A stretch of DNA of 10,391 bases from Funneliformis mosseae (taxonomy: Eukaryota; Glomeromycota; Glomeromycetes; Glomerales; Glomeraceae). Each line of letters begins with the position of its first letter. The first letter of the stretch is position 1. The translations under genes and the position numbers were made by a program. The notes under the pieces were generated by a model. The model was not told the DNA's origin and made no database searches. It saw only the letters and a list, made by a program, of their open reading frames with translations. Shown here piece after piece: positions 1 to 7,123 of this stretch. The stretch lies in contig CAJVPP010003955.1 of the NCBI GenBank assembly GCA_910592005.1, positions 1 through 10,391 of the forward strand, in the 5' to 3' direction.

Positions 1-549
1 AAGAAAGTGAAAAATTTGTGAAAAATAGAAAGAATTCTTAGACAAATATTTATACTTGAAAGAAGTGGCTATAAAAAATTCTTAAGACCGTGAGAATTAT
101 TTTCTTGCAGAAAAATAAACAAAAATCTATTGGATCGCATTGGATGATGATTATTGCATAGAAATCTATAGAACAAAAACCTGTTTAAAATTGGTGTAGT
201 TAATTAGTATTACTAAATTAGATGATCACGCAATATTTGCATAGCACATTTTTGATCAACATTTCTTTATTTAGTACAAAATTCAGGAAATTTTATAAGC
301 TGCATAATTTTAAGAGTTCGATAAAATGCATGCATAAAAATCAAGAAATATGAAAATGTTAGTTTTCTTGAAAAAGAAACTACTTGCAATATTTACGTAG
401 TTAATGCATTAAAAAAAGTTAAATGATATAATCAGTTGATTAAAAAGTTAATTTTAAATTTGTGTTCAACAATTTTCTCATAGTAGATTTCTTAAATATT
501 AGATTTCAATGAACTTTCTGGATATAGAAAAAGATTAAGCATATCATAG
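1..549. other. AT-rich stretch without a supportable gene
   Basis: I read all three forward frames here only in part and the reverse frames cursorily. Stops are dense. The longest protein-like run, around 131-205 on the plus strand (IALDDDYCIEIYRTK), is too short and lacks a start or splice context. Runs of A and T dominate. I see no RNA gene, repeat unit or terminal repeat. It may be intergenic sequence or very old relic sequence. Confidence 0.5.
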
Positions 550-619
550 ATGAAGATCAGATCAATATATCAAGCCACCAAATATATAATTTTATTTACA
601 AATGATCGACAAATATACA

Positions 620-765
620 ATCCAGCCACAACTACCAGTCCAATCCAGCGAATCACCAGCGAAAAAAAACTTCAAGAAAAAGACCAAGTAAAAATAAAAA
701 ATCCTAACCACCACCCAGACCACCCAACTGAAGTTAATACTCAACCTTCCCACAAATCTTTGTAA
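620..765 (+). other. A/C-skewed tract beyond and over the 3' end of the coiled-coil gene
   Basis: The plus strand is almost only A and C here, so the minus strand is G/T-rich. At 703-725 the minus strand carries closely spaced G runs (GGG-T-GG-TCT-GGG-T-GG-T-GG), which could allow a two-layer G-quadruplex. It overlaps the last codons of the minus-strand gene at 734-1039 and extends into its likely 3' untranslated region. A 71-codon plus-strand frame crosses it, but its Pro/Thr/Lys-rich composition follows from the skew and I do not call it a gene. Confidence 0.5.
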
Positions 766-1039
766 AATAACCACTGCTCCAGAAATATTTCTTTTTGACG
801 AAAGTTTCAACTTCTAATGTATTTATTCTTTGTTGTAACAGTTCTTTGCGAGTATTTTGATTAGCTACGAGATATGCCAGTCTGTCTGCCATAAGCAACC
901 TCTTTCTTTCTTCTTCTTGTGCTTGAATTTGCAAGGTCGCAAACTGTTCATGAACTTTATTTTTTTGTTGTGAACGAAAAGTTCTCATACGTTCAACACT
1001 TTTTTGAAGATTATTTTTGAAATGATTATTAGAAGGCAT
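734..1039 (-). CDS. small coiled-coil protein, 101 aa, function unknown
   Basis: This is an intact frame of 101 codons. The start ATG (1039-1037) sits in a good eukaryotic context (CAAAATGCC) behind a pyrimidine/A-rich leader. Residues about 8-75 are charged and helical, rich in Gln, Glu, Arg and Leu, with blocks such as QEEERKRLLMADRLAYL and RKELLQQRINTLEVE, so a coiled coil is likely. There is no signal peptide, membrane segment or zinc motif. The last 25 residues (KKKYFWSSGY...) lose the helical pattern and lie in the G/T-rich strand of the A/C tract, so the true C-terminus could be spliced or altered. I recall similar short charged proteins in Glomeromycotina but cannot name a family. A TCACATGA motif lies about 90 bp upstream. 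It is one of the few uninterrupted genes here. Confidence 0.6.
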   Translation of the reverse strand: MPSNNHFKNNLQKSVERMRTFRSQQKNKVHEQFATLQIQAQEEERKRLLMADRLAYLVANQNTRKELLQQRINTLEVETFVKKKYFWSSGYFTKICGKVEY

Positions 1040-1128
1040 TTTGTTTGAAAAATTTGAAGATTTGAAGATTTAGATTTTGAATAATTGAATCAACACGCGT
1101 AGAAGTTATATTTAAGAAAAATAATTTA

Positions 1129-1136
1129 TCACATGA
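1129..1136 (-). promoter_or_regulatory. TCACATGA promoter motif (E-box-like CACATG core)
   Basis: TCACATGA lies about 90 bp upstream of the ATG of the small coiled-coil gene. The same octamer recurs upstream of the SANT/Myb-like gene (4293-4300, opposite orientation) and of the long coiled-coil gene (9332-9339). The CACATG core is of the kind bound by bHLH factors. The regulatory role is inferred from position only. Confidence 0.35.
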
Positions 1137-1395
1137 CTTTAGAAGATCCTTCAGAATTAAACTATTTATATAGAATTTTGAATCCCATAATTCTAAAAAT
1201 TAACAAATTTTAGCCTTATATAACGTTAGAAGAACCTATGTTTGTAAGGTTGATTGCAGATAGCATAAATATGGCCTGCTCCCCTCTAGTGGGTCGCGCA
1301 TGAATACGGCATGCATTCTGCAAATTCTTTTTAATAAATTCTTAGAAAAATTTAATTTTGAGGACAAAATTATTTCTCACTACAACGTTCGAAAT
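1137..1395. other. intergenic stretch with a GC-richer patch
   Basis: The interval is mostly AT-rich, with a conspicuous GC-richer island at about 1271-1313 (GGCCTGCTCCCC, GGGTCGCGCATG). The island holds a short inverted repeat, GCATG-N7-CATGC. It could be a mobile-element end or the remnant of an older gene, and it does not fold as a tRNA by eye. TTTTGAGGACAAAATT (about 1357-1372) resembles the segment between the integrase end and the polypurine tract of Ty3/gypsy elements. I found no recognisable pol sequence around it. Confidence 0.35.
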
Positions 1396-1411
1396 TAAGT
1401 GAGAGGAGGAT
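1396..1411 (+). promoter_or_regulatory. polypurine-tract-like element
   Basis: AAGTGAGAGGAGGAT is purine-rich and directly abuts TGTTAG, the usual 5' boundary of an LTR. In LTR retrotransposons such a tract primes plus-strand DNA synthesis and lies just upstream of the 3' LTR. The match is by position and composition only. Confidence 0.35.
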
Positions 1412-2096
1412 TGTTAGCATTGAAAAGTTGCCCTAGAAAAATGATTTACAAATATATTAGATTTAATTTTATGTAGATCATATTAAGGAAGATCTTGATT
1501 GACGTATTGCATTGGAAAATCATTTAATTTGAAGGATTTACAAAATTCACCTGATTTGCTTGTTTCTTCTGTATTTTTTAAACAGTTTGTTTAATCTGTT
1601 TACTTTATTTTATTTATAATTTCTTTAACGTTTATAATTTATTTATATTTCTTTTTATTATTTTTATAATTTGTATTATTTTTATTATTTTATTATATCT
1701 ACGTATATTTTTATTGAGATATATATCTATATTTAGTTAATTTATAGCGTAGCAAGTAGTTAGCCGTAACAAATTAATTTTATATAAATAGAATAGCTTT
1801 TTGCTTAAGTTATAAATTAACTCACTTGCAAGTTTATTAACTAATTTGTAAGTTTCATACGAGTTTCAAGTTATAAATAAAGGAATCAATTTAAATCCAT
1901 ACAAACTACTTTTCCCTTCAACGTTGTCCTTCACCTAGGATTGTTGTGATATACTACATTAACTTGCTATTGAGTTTGTCATTACGAGTTTGACTAATAT
2001 ATCTTAAGTTCTAAGACATGATAAATTGCTAAGTTAATTCAAGTATAACGGATACCTATAGGACTTAGAGAAAATCCTAAGGTCAGAAACTCTAAC
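1412..2096 (+). mobile_element. putative solo or shared LTR, about 685 bp
   Basis: The block begins TGTTAG just after a purine tract and a plausible end is CTAAC at 2092-2096, an imperfect inverted match to the start. It contains the expected signals in order: a TATA-like box (TATATAAATA, 1781-1790) and a polyadenylation hexamer (AATAAA, 1876-1881). It also holds a T-rich low-complexity tract (about 1565-1720). The following GTGTAGAATCAGCTGCC (2097-2113) sits where a primer-binding site would be, but it is only loosely like plant and fungal tRNA-Met-type sites. No second copy lies in the window and no target-site duplication is visible. It could instead simply be the promoter and leader of the downstream gene. 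The 3' boundary is uncertain. Confidence 0.4.
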
Positions 2097-2147
2097 GTGT
2101 AGAATCAGCTGCCACAGCTTTTCAACTTAGACGTTAAGATAAATAAA

Positions 2148-3025
2148 ATGAACCCAGTGACAATGTCATCAGAAACCAATTCTCCAATTACCCTCCTATA
2201 TATGATAATAAAATTGCTAATGAGCTTTCTGCACGTATGACCAAAATTAATAGTATTCTTACCGCAAAAATTGAAAAAAATAAGACACGTGATAAAAGTA
2301 TTACTGCAGAGATCAAAAGACTCCTTACTGATATTTATAAAAAACTTAGCACTGAAGTTAACACTAAAATCGTTAATGAACTTTTTGCATATCTTTTTGA
2401 AGTTAATTCTTCTTTCATTGCAGAGCTTGTAAGAAACAACAATAAACTTAATAAGAAACTTACTGGAAAAATCACTAAAATCAATTCACGTGATGCTGGC
2501 TACTTTTTTGAGATGCAAAAAATTTTATTAATGATCAACAATATTGAAAAAGACTGTCATAATGATTTTTGCAATATTTCATCTGAATTCAATTCGGTCA
2601 AGACCTCTATTGAAACTTTCTGAAATGAAATGATCCAATATTATGCAATTGCCTAAAGACTTCAGGTTGAATTTAATCAGCTAAGTGAGAACCAATCTGA
2701 GGCTTCGAACTGATCACATGAAAGCTCGTCATCAGATTCATCTCTCAAAGAAAATAGGAACTGTTTTAAACGTGTTTTTAATTCAGAAAAGAAAGTGAGG
2801 GATACTATAGATTATTCAATTGAAACTGTGAGACGTAAAGCTCGTAATCTTACTAGAGATAGGATTAAAAAGAGTACTGTAAAAAACTTTTATTATGGTA
2901 AAGGGAATCTAAAATTTAGTACGGTGATGTCAATTATGAGATGGGTAGAAAGTAAAGAAGTTGCTAGTAGTGTAGATAATAATAATGCGAGTAGTGCAAA
3001 TAATAATGAAAATAATATGGGATAG
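2148..3025 (+). pseudogene. broken coiled-coil gene with HTH-like C-terminus (possibly element-borne)
   Basis: An ATG at 2148 opens MNPVTMSSETNSPIT, then a one-base shift near 2195 is needed to join the frame that runs to the TAG at 3023. That frame is interrupted by TGA at 2621, TAA at 2654 and TGA at 2711, yet reads as protein throughout. First comes a Lys/Asn/Glu-rich helical region (2237-2620) typical of coiled coils. A Ser-rich linker follows (HESSSSDSS, about 2720-2745), then a basic segment (VRRKARNLTRDRIKK), and an Asn/Ser-rich tail. The stretch STVKNFYYGKG plus the next 15 residues resembles the recognition-helix half of Cro/XRE-type helix-turn-helix domains, which is inference. I do not recognise the family. 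There is no capsid or CCHC knuckle, so it is not a typical Gag despite following the LTR-like block. The three stops are compatible with CGA, CAA and CGA ancestors. Confidence 0.55.
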
Positions 3026-3322
3026 TGAGAAGGAACTGCCATATTTGGCTTAAGGGCTAGCATGATTTCTCCCTTTAAACGTGATCTACTCCAATATCTT
3101 TTATTAGTTTCATTTTTTTACTTAGCCGGCCGGCTCTTTCTCATATATTACTTTACAAAATTATAATAAAGATTTTACTTTGAGTTTTTTAAACGTATTT
3201 CGTAATTTTACAAGTGATATTTATTAATTACATTTGCTTATTAATACAGCTATAATTGTAAAAAAATAGCTAGATTATTAAAATGCTATAAGCGCTATAC
3301 GATACTAATAATACCATATTTC
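3026..3322. other. convergent intergenic region with palindrome and polyA-like signal
   Basis: This lies between the 3' ends of the broken plus-strand gene and the minus-strand SANT/Myb-like gene. It contains a perfect 12-bp GC palindrome at 3124-3135 (AGCCGGCCGGCT), striking in this AT-rich setting, and AATAAA at 3165-3170, which could serve the upstream gene. No coding frame is visible. Confidence 0.45.
3124..3135. repeat. perfect 12-bp GC palindrome AGCCGGCCGGCT
   Basis: The sequence is its own reverse complement and consists of GC apart from its end bases, within a background of mainly A and T. It has no loop, so it is a dyad site rather than a hairpin terminator. Its role is unknown. 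Confidence 0.7.
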
Positions 3323-4017
3323 TTATTGTTTTTCTAAGCTCTTTCCTTTCTCACTATAATTAATAGTAATATTAATTACATTTGCATTTTGGAAAAAAGA
3401 GGAAAGTGTTAGAGTGATAGGTCTAGAGACTATGGGAGTCTCAGTAGAAGGTGTTATAGGTCTTGATAATTTTGTTTGTTTATGTGAGAAGGAAGAAGTA
3501 TCAGACTTGATTTCGAGAAGACCAGGTGTATTAGATGGCATTGTAGAATGATGTGCTCCTAGAAATAATAAAAATTTTAGGGATATATCTTTTTCATATA
3601 CACGAAAGTATAACAAAAATTAATACCAGGTTCTTTCCAAAATTCTGTTAAGAACTCTTCATAATAATGTTCTCCAATAAGACTTCTCTTCTTTTTAACT
3701 TCTGCCTCAGCTTTCTTATAGGCCTTAGCCGTCTACATATACCAAAGATATCAGATCAGAGTTGGGTTAAGTACCCTCTGGCTCAGCTACTCAATTATTG
3801 TATTACTTATATAATATGTCTGAGTTAGAGTTAAAAATTTTTTATTACAACCATCCCTAGTAAAATAGTTTGAATTATAAATTTAGTTAAGCTTCTCAGC
3901 TATTTTTTTCCAGAAGATTTTCTTGTTACATTTAGGTGTTTGGTGGTACTCAATATTGCCATTTTTACGTTTGTTAATGAGAATACGAGTTTTTTCTTCG
4001 TTTTACTCTAAAGACAT
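3323..4017 (-). pseudogene. SANT/Myb-like (trihelix-type) DNA-binding protein gene, intron-containing, broken
   Basis: From ATG at 4017-4015 the minus strand reads MSLE*NEEKTRILI, then KKIFWKKIAEKLN, FTRDGCNKKF and, further on, GEHYYEEFLTEFWKEPG. This helix/Trp spacing matches the SANT/Myb-like DNA-binding proteins expanded in mycorrhizal fungi. The first Trp is replaced by a stop (TAA 4005-4003). Other stops are TAA 3885-3883 and TAG 3789-3787. A 68-nt intron (3626-3559, GTATTAAT...TTTCTAG, CTAAA branch) joins exons in phase 1. A possible 42-nt intron (3774-3733, GTACTT...TGTAG) would remove two more stops in phase 0 but is short. The C-terminus is Ser/Thr/Pro-rich and ends in TAA at 3325-3323. 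The likely original role is a nuclear sequence-specific DNA-binding factor or a domesticated transposon-type binding protein. The domain is judged from pattern, without a search. Confidence 0.6.
3559..3626 (-). other. spliceosomal intron of the SANT/Myb-like gene
   Basis: The donor GTATTAAT begins at 3626 and the acceptor TTTCTAG ends at 3559, 68 nt. CTAAA, about 20 nt before the acceptor, is a plausible branch site. Splicing joins CCT-G to GA-GCA, giving ...FWKEPGAHHSTMP in one frame and bypassing the stop that follows if unspliced. Phase agreement between two independently protein-like frames is the main support. Confidence 0.6.
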
Positions 4018-4091
4018 TTCTGTATTAGCTTGGATAACCCTTTATAGAAAGCAAAAAAGAAGTGAGATAACAGAGCAAGCAAGAAGAGTTG

Positions 4092-4098
4092 TTTTATA
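4092..4098 (-). promoter_or_regulatory. TATA-like box of the SANT/Myb-like gene
   Basis: The minus strand reads CATATAAAACAAC here, about 75 bp before the start codon, followed by a pyrimidine-rich stretch (CTTCTTGCTTGCTC). Position and sequence fit a core promoter. In such AT-rich DNA chance matches are common. Confidence 0.35.
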
Positions 4099-4292
4099 TG
4101 TCATGATCTAAATGAATTGTGAGATTAGCATTGTTTAAAAAAATATAATAATCAGTATAATCAATCTAATGATTAATCAAATAATAAAGGTAGCTTAGCT
4201 ATCACGCAAAATCTGATTAGCTGATTCTCGTAATTTGAGTTGCGGGAAGATTGCGAGGAAGTTCTGAAAACTGGCTAGGAGCTAGAGAGATT

Positions 4293-4300
4293 TCATGTGA
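4293..4300 (-). promoter_or_regulatory. TCACATGA motif upstream of the SANT/Myb-like gene
   Basis: The plus strand reads TCATGTGA, so TCACATGA faces the minus-strand gene about 276 bp downstream. It could also serve the plus-strand relic starting near 4368. See the matching sites at 1129 and 9332. Confidence 0.3.
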
Positions 4301-4367
4301 TACAAACTTGTAATTTATCCGTCAGCTGTTTTTCTACTACGTCTTCTATGTAAAAATTGAATTATAG

Positions 4368-4837
4368 CTCATACCTAATAAACTAAATGATACGAAAATT
4401 AATATTACGTGGAGCTCAGAGGCAGATTTTACTGTATATTCAGCTCCAAAGGACCTATCAGGTTGTTATTACCAATATACAGAAATAGCATTTGGGTATT
4501 TTATAGATAAGCTTTCACAAGCGCATTATATACAGATTTCAGACAAATATATTGCCATATGCCGTCTTTGTAATGAAACTGATAGAAATTGGATAAGTTT
4601 GATTGATTAAGCAACATACTGAACTTTTTGAGCATCGGATATAGTAATTATGTCTAATGATAGAATGGATATACCCACTAATCTCTATGAGGATTTACGT
4701 AAAATAATACAGGAATGGTATTACAATAAATGTGAATCTCCTTCAGTATTAATTAGACAATGTTTGAGAAATAATTAGAATACAGTATTTCATATATTGA
4801 GTTTTTTTCTCCTGAAGATCTTGGCTCGAACAATTAA
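4368..4837 (+). pseudogene. relic coding frame, unknown family, with CxxC motif
   Basis: The frame open from 4368 to the TAA at 4608 has no ATG but reads as protein, including WSSEADFTVYSAPKDLSG, YTEIAFGYFIDKLSQAHY and a CRLC pair. The same frame continues past stops into an ATG at 4650 (MSNDRMDIPTNLYEDLRK ... EWYYNKCESPSVLIRQ) and ends at a TAG near 4777. A one-base shift then leads into EYSISYIEFFSPEDLG, ending in TAA at 4835. A 48-nt intron (4597-4644, GTTTGA...ATATAG, with a TACTGAAC branch-like site) would remove the stops between the first two parts in frame, but the donor is weak. I do not recognise the family. It is probably a decayed gene whose 5' exon or start has been lost. Confidence 0.45.
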
Positions 4838-4960
4838 ATAAAAATGAATCTGATATTTATTAGAGTATAATATTGCTAAATTAGTTAAAATAGCTAAATC
4901 GGCTATAAACTATAAAATCAATAAAATCGTTATATTCTGTTATTCTACCAAAACGCTAAT

Positions 4961-5407
4961 ATGGATTTAGATAGTAGAGGCCATTCTATGCTAGTTGATG
5001 CATGGAATAGTGTTAAAGACTTTACAGAACATAGAAGAATACTTGAAAGATTAGGCCCTTTAACAAAAAGACATGATCACGAAATACTAAAAATGTGGTG
5101 CTCTCGTATTCATGACCCATTTAGGAAAATACTTGAAGAAAATTCAAGAATCCTTTCCAAGAATGGGTATATTTCAATGTACGGAAAGTTATATGAAAGT
5201 GATAGTAAAGTCTACAGTCTCCTAACAAATTATCTATATTGCAGTGTATGTGACTCCTTAGTTTTCATACCTTATACTTCTTTCAGTGCTTTTATCTATC
5301 AAGATAGCCACTTGAAGAGATGTATTTCTGAAAATAGTATTTTGAATGAATATGCAAGAAGAAAAGAAATTCTCCAATCTATGAATAGAAGAGAATTTAA
5401 GATCTAG
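4961..5407 (+). CDS. putative zinc-finger-like protein, 148 aa
   Basis: The frame is uninterrupted from ATG 4961 to TAG 5405-5407. Residues 1-90 are helical and charged (EHRRILERLGPLTKRHDHEI, then LKMWCSRIHDPFRKIL). Residues 94-121 show C94-x2-C97-x19-H117-x3-C121, in YLYCSVCDSL and DSHLKRC. The spacing and the 'HLKRC' ending recall BED-type zinc fingers found in hAT transposases and related proteins, but the aromatic residues normal at the start of a BED domain are not obvious. This is therefore an inference. The C-terminus is basic and helical. The next open frame (5444-5779) is in the same phase behind TAG and TAA, so the two may be parts of one original gene. I do not recognise the full-length family. 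Confidence 0.5.
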   Translation: MDLDSRGHSMLVDAWNSVKDFTEHRRILERLGPLTKRHDHEILKMWCSRIHDPFRKILEENSRILSKNGYISMYGKLYESDSKVYSLLTNYLYCSVCDSLVFIPYTSFSAFIYQDSHLKRCISENSILNEYARRKEILQSMNRREFKI

Positions 5408-5443
5408 CAATATAAATAATTTATATTAGAAGAAGAGGTGAAA

Positions 5444-5779
5444 ATGAAGTGTCTCTATCTAGAGCTTTTCTCTCAATCTACTTTATACTTAGAAAAGAAT
5501 AAATTGGCATCAGTATCATATGATCATGATACGCATTTAATAGACTATAAAATTTATGCACAATCTAAAGTAAACATAGCAAAAAATACAATGCTAAGTG
5601 TTCCAAATTTTGAGCCAGCTTATATTCCACCTGCCAGGCAAGAAATAGTTTCGCCAATTTTACATCAATCATCAAATTTCAAAAGTAATACAAGTGAAAT
5701 ATTTATCTTGTTTCGGTATGTAAAACAAAATAACTTACTGCCATCTATAAATAATCATAATCAGCTCGTATTAAAATGA
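5444..5779 (+). CDS. hypothetical protein, about 111 aa, possibly the 3' part of the preceding gene
   Basis: The first ATG is at 5444 (MKCLYLELFSQSTLYLEKNK) and the frame ends in TGA at 5777-5779. It is in phase with the frame ending at 5407 and separated from it by 36 nt containing one extra stop (TAA 5417). The stretch between (FILEEEVK) is protein-like, so a single longer gene with two nonsense mutations is a good alternative. Residues about 50-70 hold a Pro-containing segment (SVPNFEPAYIPPARQEIVS), then TSEIFILFRYVKQNN. The latter faintly recalls the first helix of fungal MATA-type HMG boxes, but too little follows to claim it. No signal peptide or membrane helix is seen. The product is unknown. 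Confidence 0.4.
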   Translation: MKCLYLELFSQSTLYLEKNKLASVSYDHDTHLIDYKIYAQSKVNIAKNTMLSVPNFEPAYIPPARQEIVSPILHQSSNFKSNTSEIFILFRYVKQNNLLPSINNHNQLVLK

Positions 5780-6019
5780 GAGATAGGACAAAAATCACAT
5801 TTGTTTAACTGACCAATTTTGAGAAATATCTTAATTATAGACTATTGCTTTGTGTAATGTATCATTCTTAATTTTTTTTGCACTATATAATCTACATATA
5901 TAATCACCTAGTATAATTGTGAAATGTATCATATGCGAACCAAAGATGTTATACATGATCTATCTATTCTGGGTTAGATCCTTCAATATATTATATAACT
6001 ATTTTAATAAAGTATTTCT
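5780..6019. other. AT-rich spacer
   Basis: Stops are dense in all plus frames. A short run from ATG 5934 (MYHMRTKDVIHDLSILG, then TAG) reads as protein and could be a leftover exon of the relic that follows, but it cannot be joined with confidence. I see no RNA gene or repeat. Confidence 0.35.
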
Positions 6020-6584
6020 ATGAAGCGATCTTGGGGATTCTTGATTGCAAAATGATATAACTATCAGTTTGAGAATTTCTATGCAACAGTTATCTAGTGA
6101 GCTTACAGGAATTATAAAAAGAGATCTGAATCTTTGGTAAAACAGATTTGGAAGGCAATGAAGAATGATAGTACTCCTGATAAGAAAAAAATTTTTGGGT
6201 ATAAATAACGAATAGGGATATACTAATCCTTCAGGACAAATATAGAATGATGATGGTAATTATTATCTAGTGAAAAATGACTGGATAATTGAGAAGATAT
6301 ACCAATTATAGATATGATTAGCTAATATAACACACGTACTTATTTATAAAATATTATATCAGCAAAGCTATATAATTGTTAAAGATACGCATTGGATTGT
6401 TATGTTAAAATGGCTACAGAATCCTAAACATTATCATATTAATAAAAAATATAACTTTGAATACTTCATCAAAATTATTTTACTATGTGAAATGAAATAT
6501 AAGAGTAAATCAGTAAAAATACGAAATATATGTGATTTACCAACATTAAGAATATATTATACTTTAGGAAAGTATTTACTGTGA
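6020..6584 (+). pseudogene. relic coding region A, two frames joined by a small indel, unknown family
   Basis: From ATG 6020 the frame reads MKRSWGFLIAK*YNYQFENF and then, past adjacent TAG and TGA stops, NYKKRSESLVKQIWKAMK and NDSTPDKKKIFG. Near 6198 it must shift by one base. The new frame runs GYTNPSGQI*NDDGNYYLVK, NDWIIEKIYQL, and on to 6584 (SYIIVKDTHWIVMLKWLQNP ... ICDLPTLRIYYTLGKYLL). Stops lie at 6053, about 6092-6097, 6213, 6240 and two near 6310-6318. Several interrupt places where Trp or Gln would fit. The last 60 codons from ATG 6402 are open but lack an independent promoter and are best seen as the end of this relic. I cannot name the family, and I see no zinc, nuclease or transposase signature. 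Confidence 0.45.
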
Positions 6585-7123
6585 ATTTCTCAGATTTAGA
6601 TGATAATTGTGAGTTTGTATGCCAAATTTTCTAGATCAACCTTTGACTAAAATCCTGAATATATTCAGCTATAATGCATGTAAGCATGTGCGACATAAAT
6701 TAGCACATTTTCGATCCTTGTTAAAGTATATATGATGTAATAGGTGATACTTTGCAATCATCTGTAACTCTGTGTGACTGTTTATGCGACAAATTAAATT
6801 TCACACATAAGAAATTGATCCCAAAAATATTTCAAATTTTTTCCCTATTTATTTGAATAGCATTTATTTATAAGTTAATTTCCTTTGATGCTAGAGGCTA
6901 TTCCTACTAGGTTTTGATCAGAATATATTTATATAATGTTACTAGGTCTTTATTACTAAGCGGTTGGGTAAGTGAAATAAAGAAAAAAAGTATGTATATG
7001 TATATCTCTAACGTCTTTGTAAATGTTAAGATCTTTAATGCACACTCCACATGTCCTTATTCTCTAACACAAAATTTTGGTATAAAGTGTCTAGCATATT
7101 CTTATGTTTCGATCCCAACATAA
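6585..7123 (+). pseudogene. relic coding region B, three frames, unknown family
   Basis: Protein-like segments follow one another in changing frames. FSDLDDNCEFVCQIF (about 6587-6631) comes first. An ATG at 6619 then opens MPNFLDQPLTKILNIF and HVRHKLAHFRSLLK, ending at TGA 6733. From 6725 in another frame come SIYDVIGDTLQSSVTLCDCL and DKLNFTHKKLIPKIFQIF. That frame continues past TGA 6854 and TAG 6908 to SLLLSGW and on to TAA at 7121. A 63-nt intron candidate (6968-7030) has GTAAGT, a CTAAC branch sequence and an AAG acceptor, and keeps phase 0. This could be the 5' part of the same ancestral gene as the next relic, or the 3' part of region A. The function is unknown. Confidence 0.45.

Larger units (their letters stand above)
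4018..4367. other. divergent promoter region between the SANT/Myb-like gene and a plus-strand relic
   Basis: On the minus strand a TATA-like TATAAAA lies at 4098-4092, about 75 bp upstream of the ATG at 4017. A C/T-rich leader follows it, a common arrangement in fungal promoters. TCACATGA on the same strand lies at 4300-4293. A GC-richer patch with CGC/GCG words lies at about 4239-4262. No coding frame is convincing on the plus strand before about 4368. A plus-strand 62-codon frame at 3923-4111 is antisense to the gene start. Confidence 0.4.

Noticed and set aside
550..765. 71-codon plus-strand open frame
   Set aside because: It lies in an A/C-skewed tract where stops are rare by composition, and overlaps the 3' end of the better supported minus-strand gene. 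It shows no domain-like pattern.
592..810. 72-codon minus-strand hydrophobic frame
   Set aside because: It is the mirror of the same A/C skew. Its Val/Phe/Trp-rich look comes from G/T-rich codons, and it overlaps the coiled-coil gene in another frame.
1271..1313. tRNA-like GC-rich island
   Set aside because: The GC rise suggested an RNA gene, but no cloverleaf, A box or B box could be laid out by eye.
2714..2721. TCACATGA as a promoter site
   Set aside because: It lies inside the coding frame of the broken coiled-coil gene and is not upstream of a start.
3923..4111. 62-codon plus-strand frame
   Set aside because: It is antisense to the first exon and promoter of the SANT/Myb-like gene.
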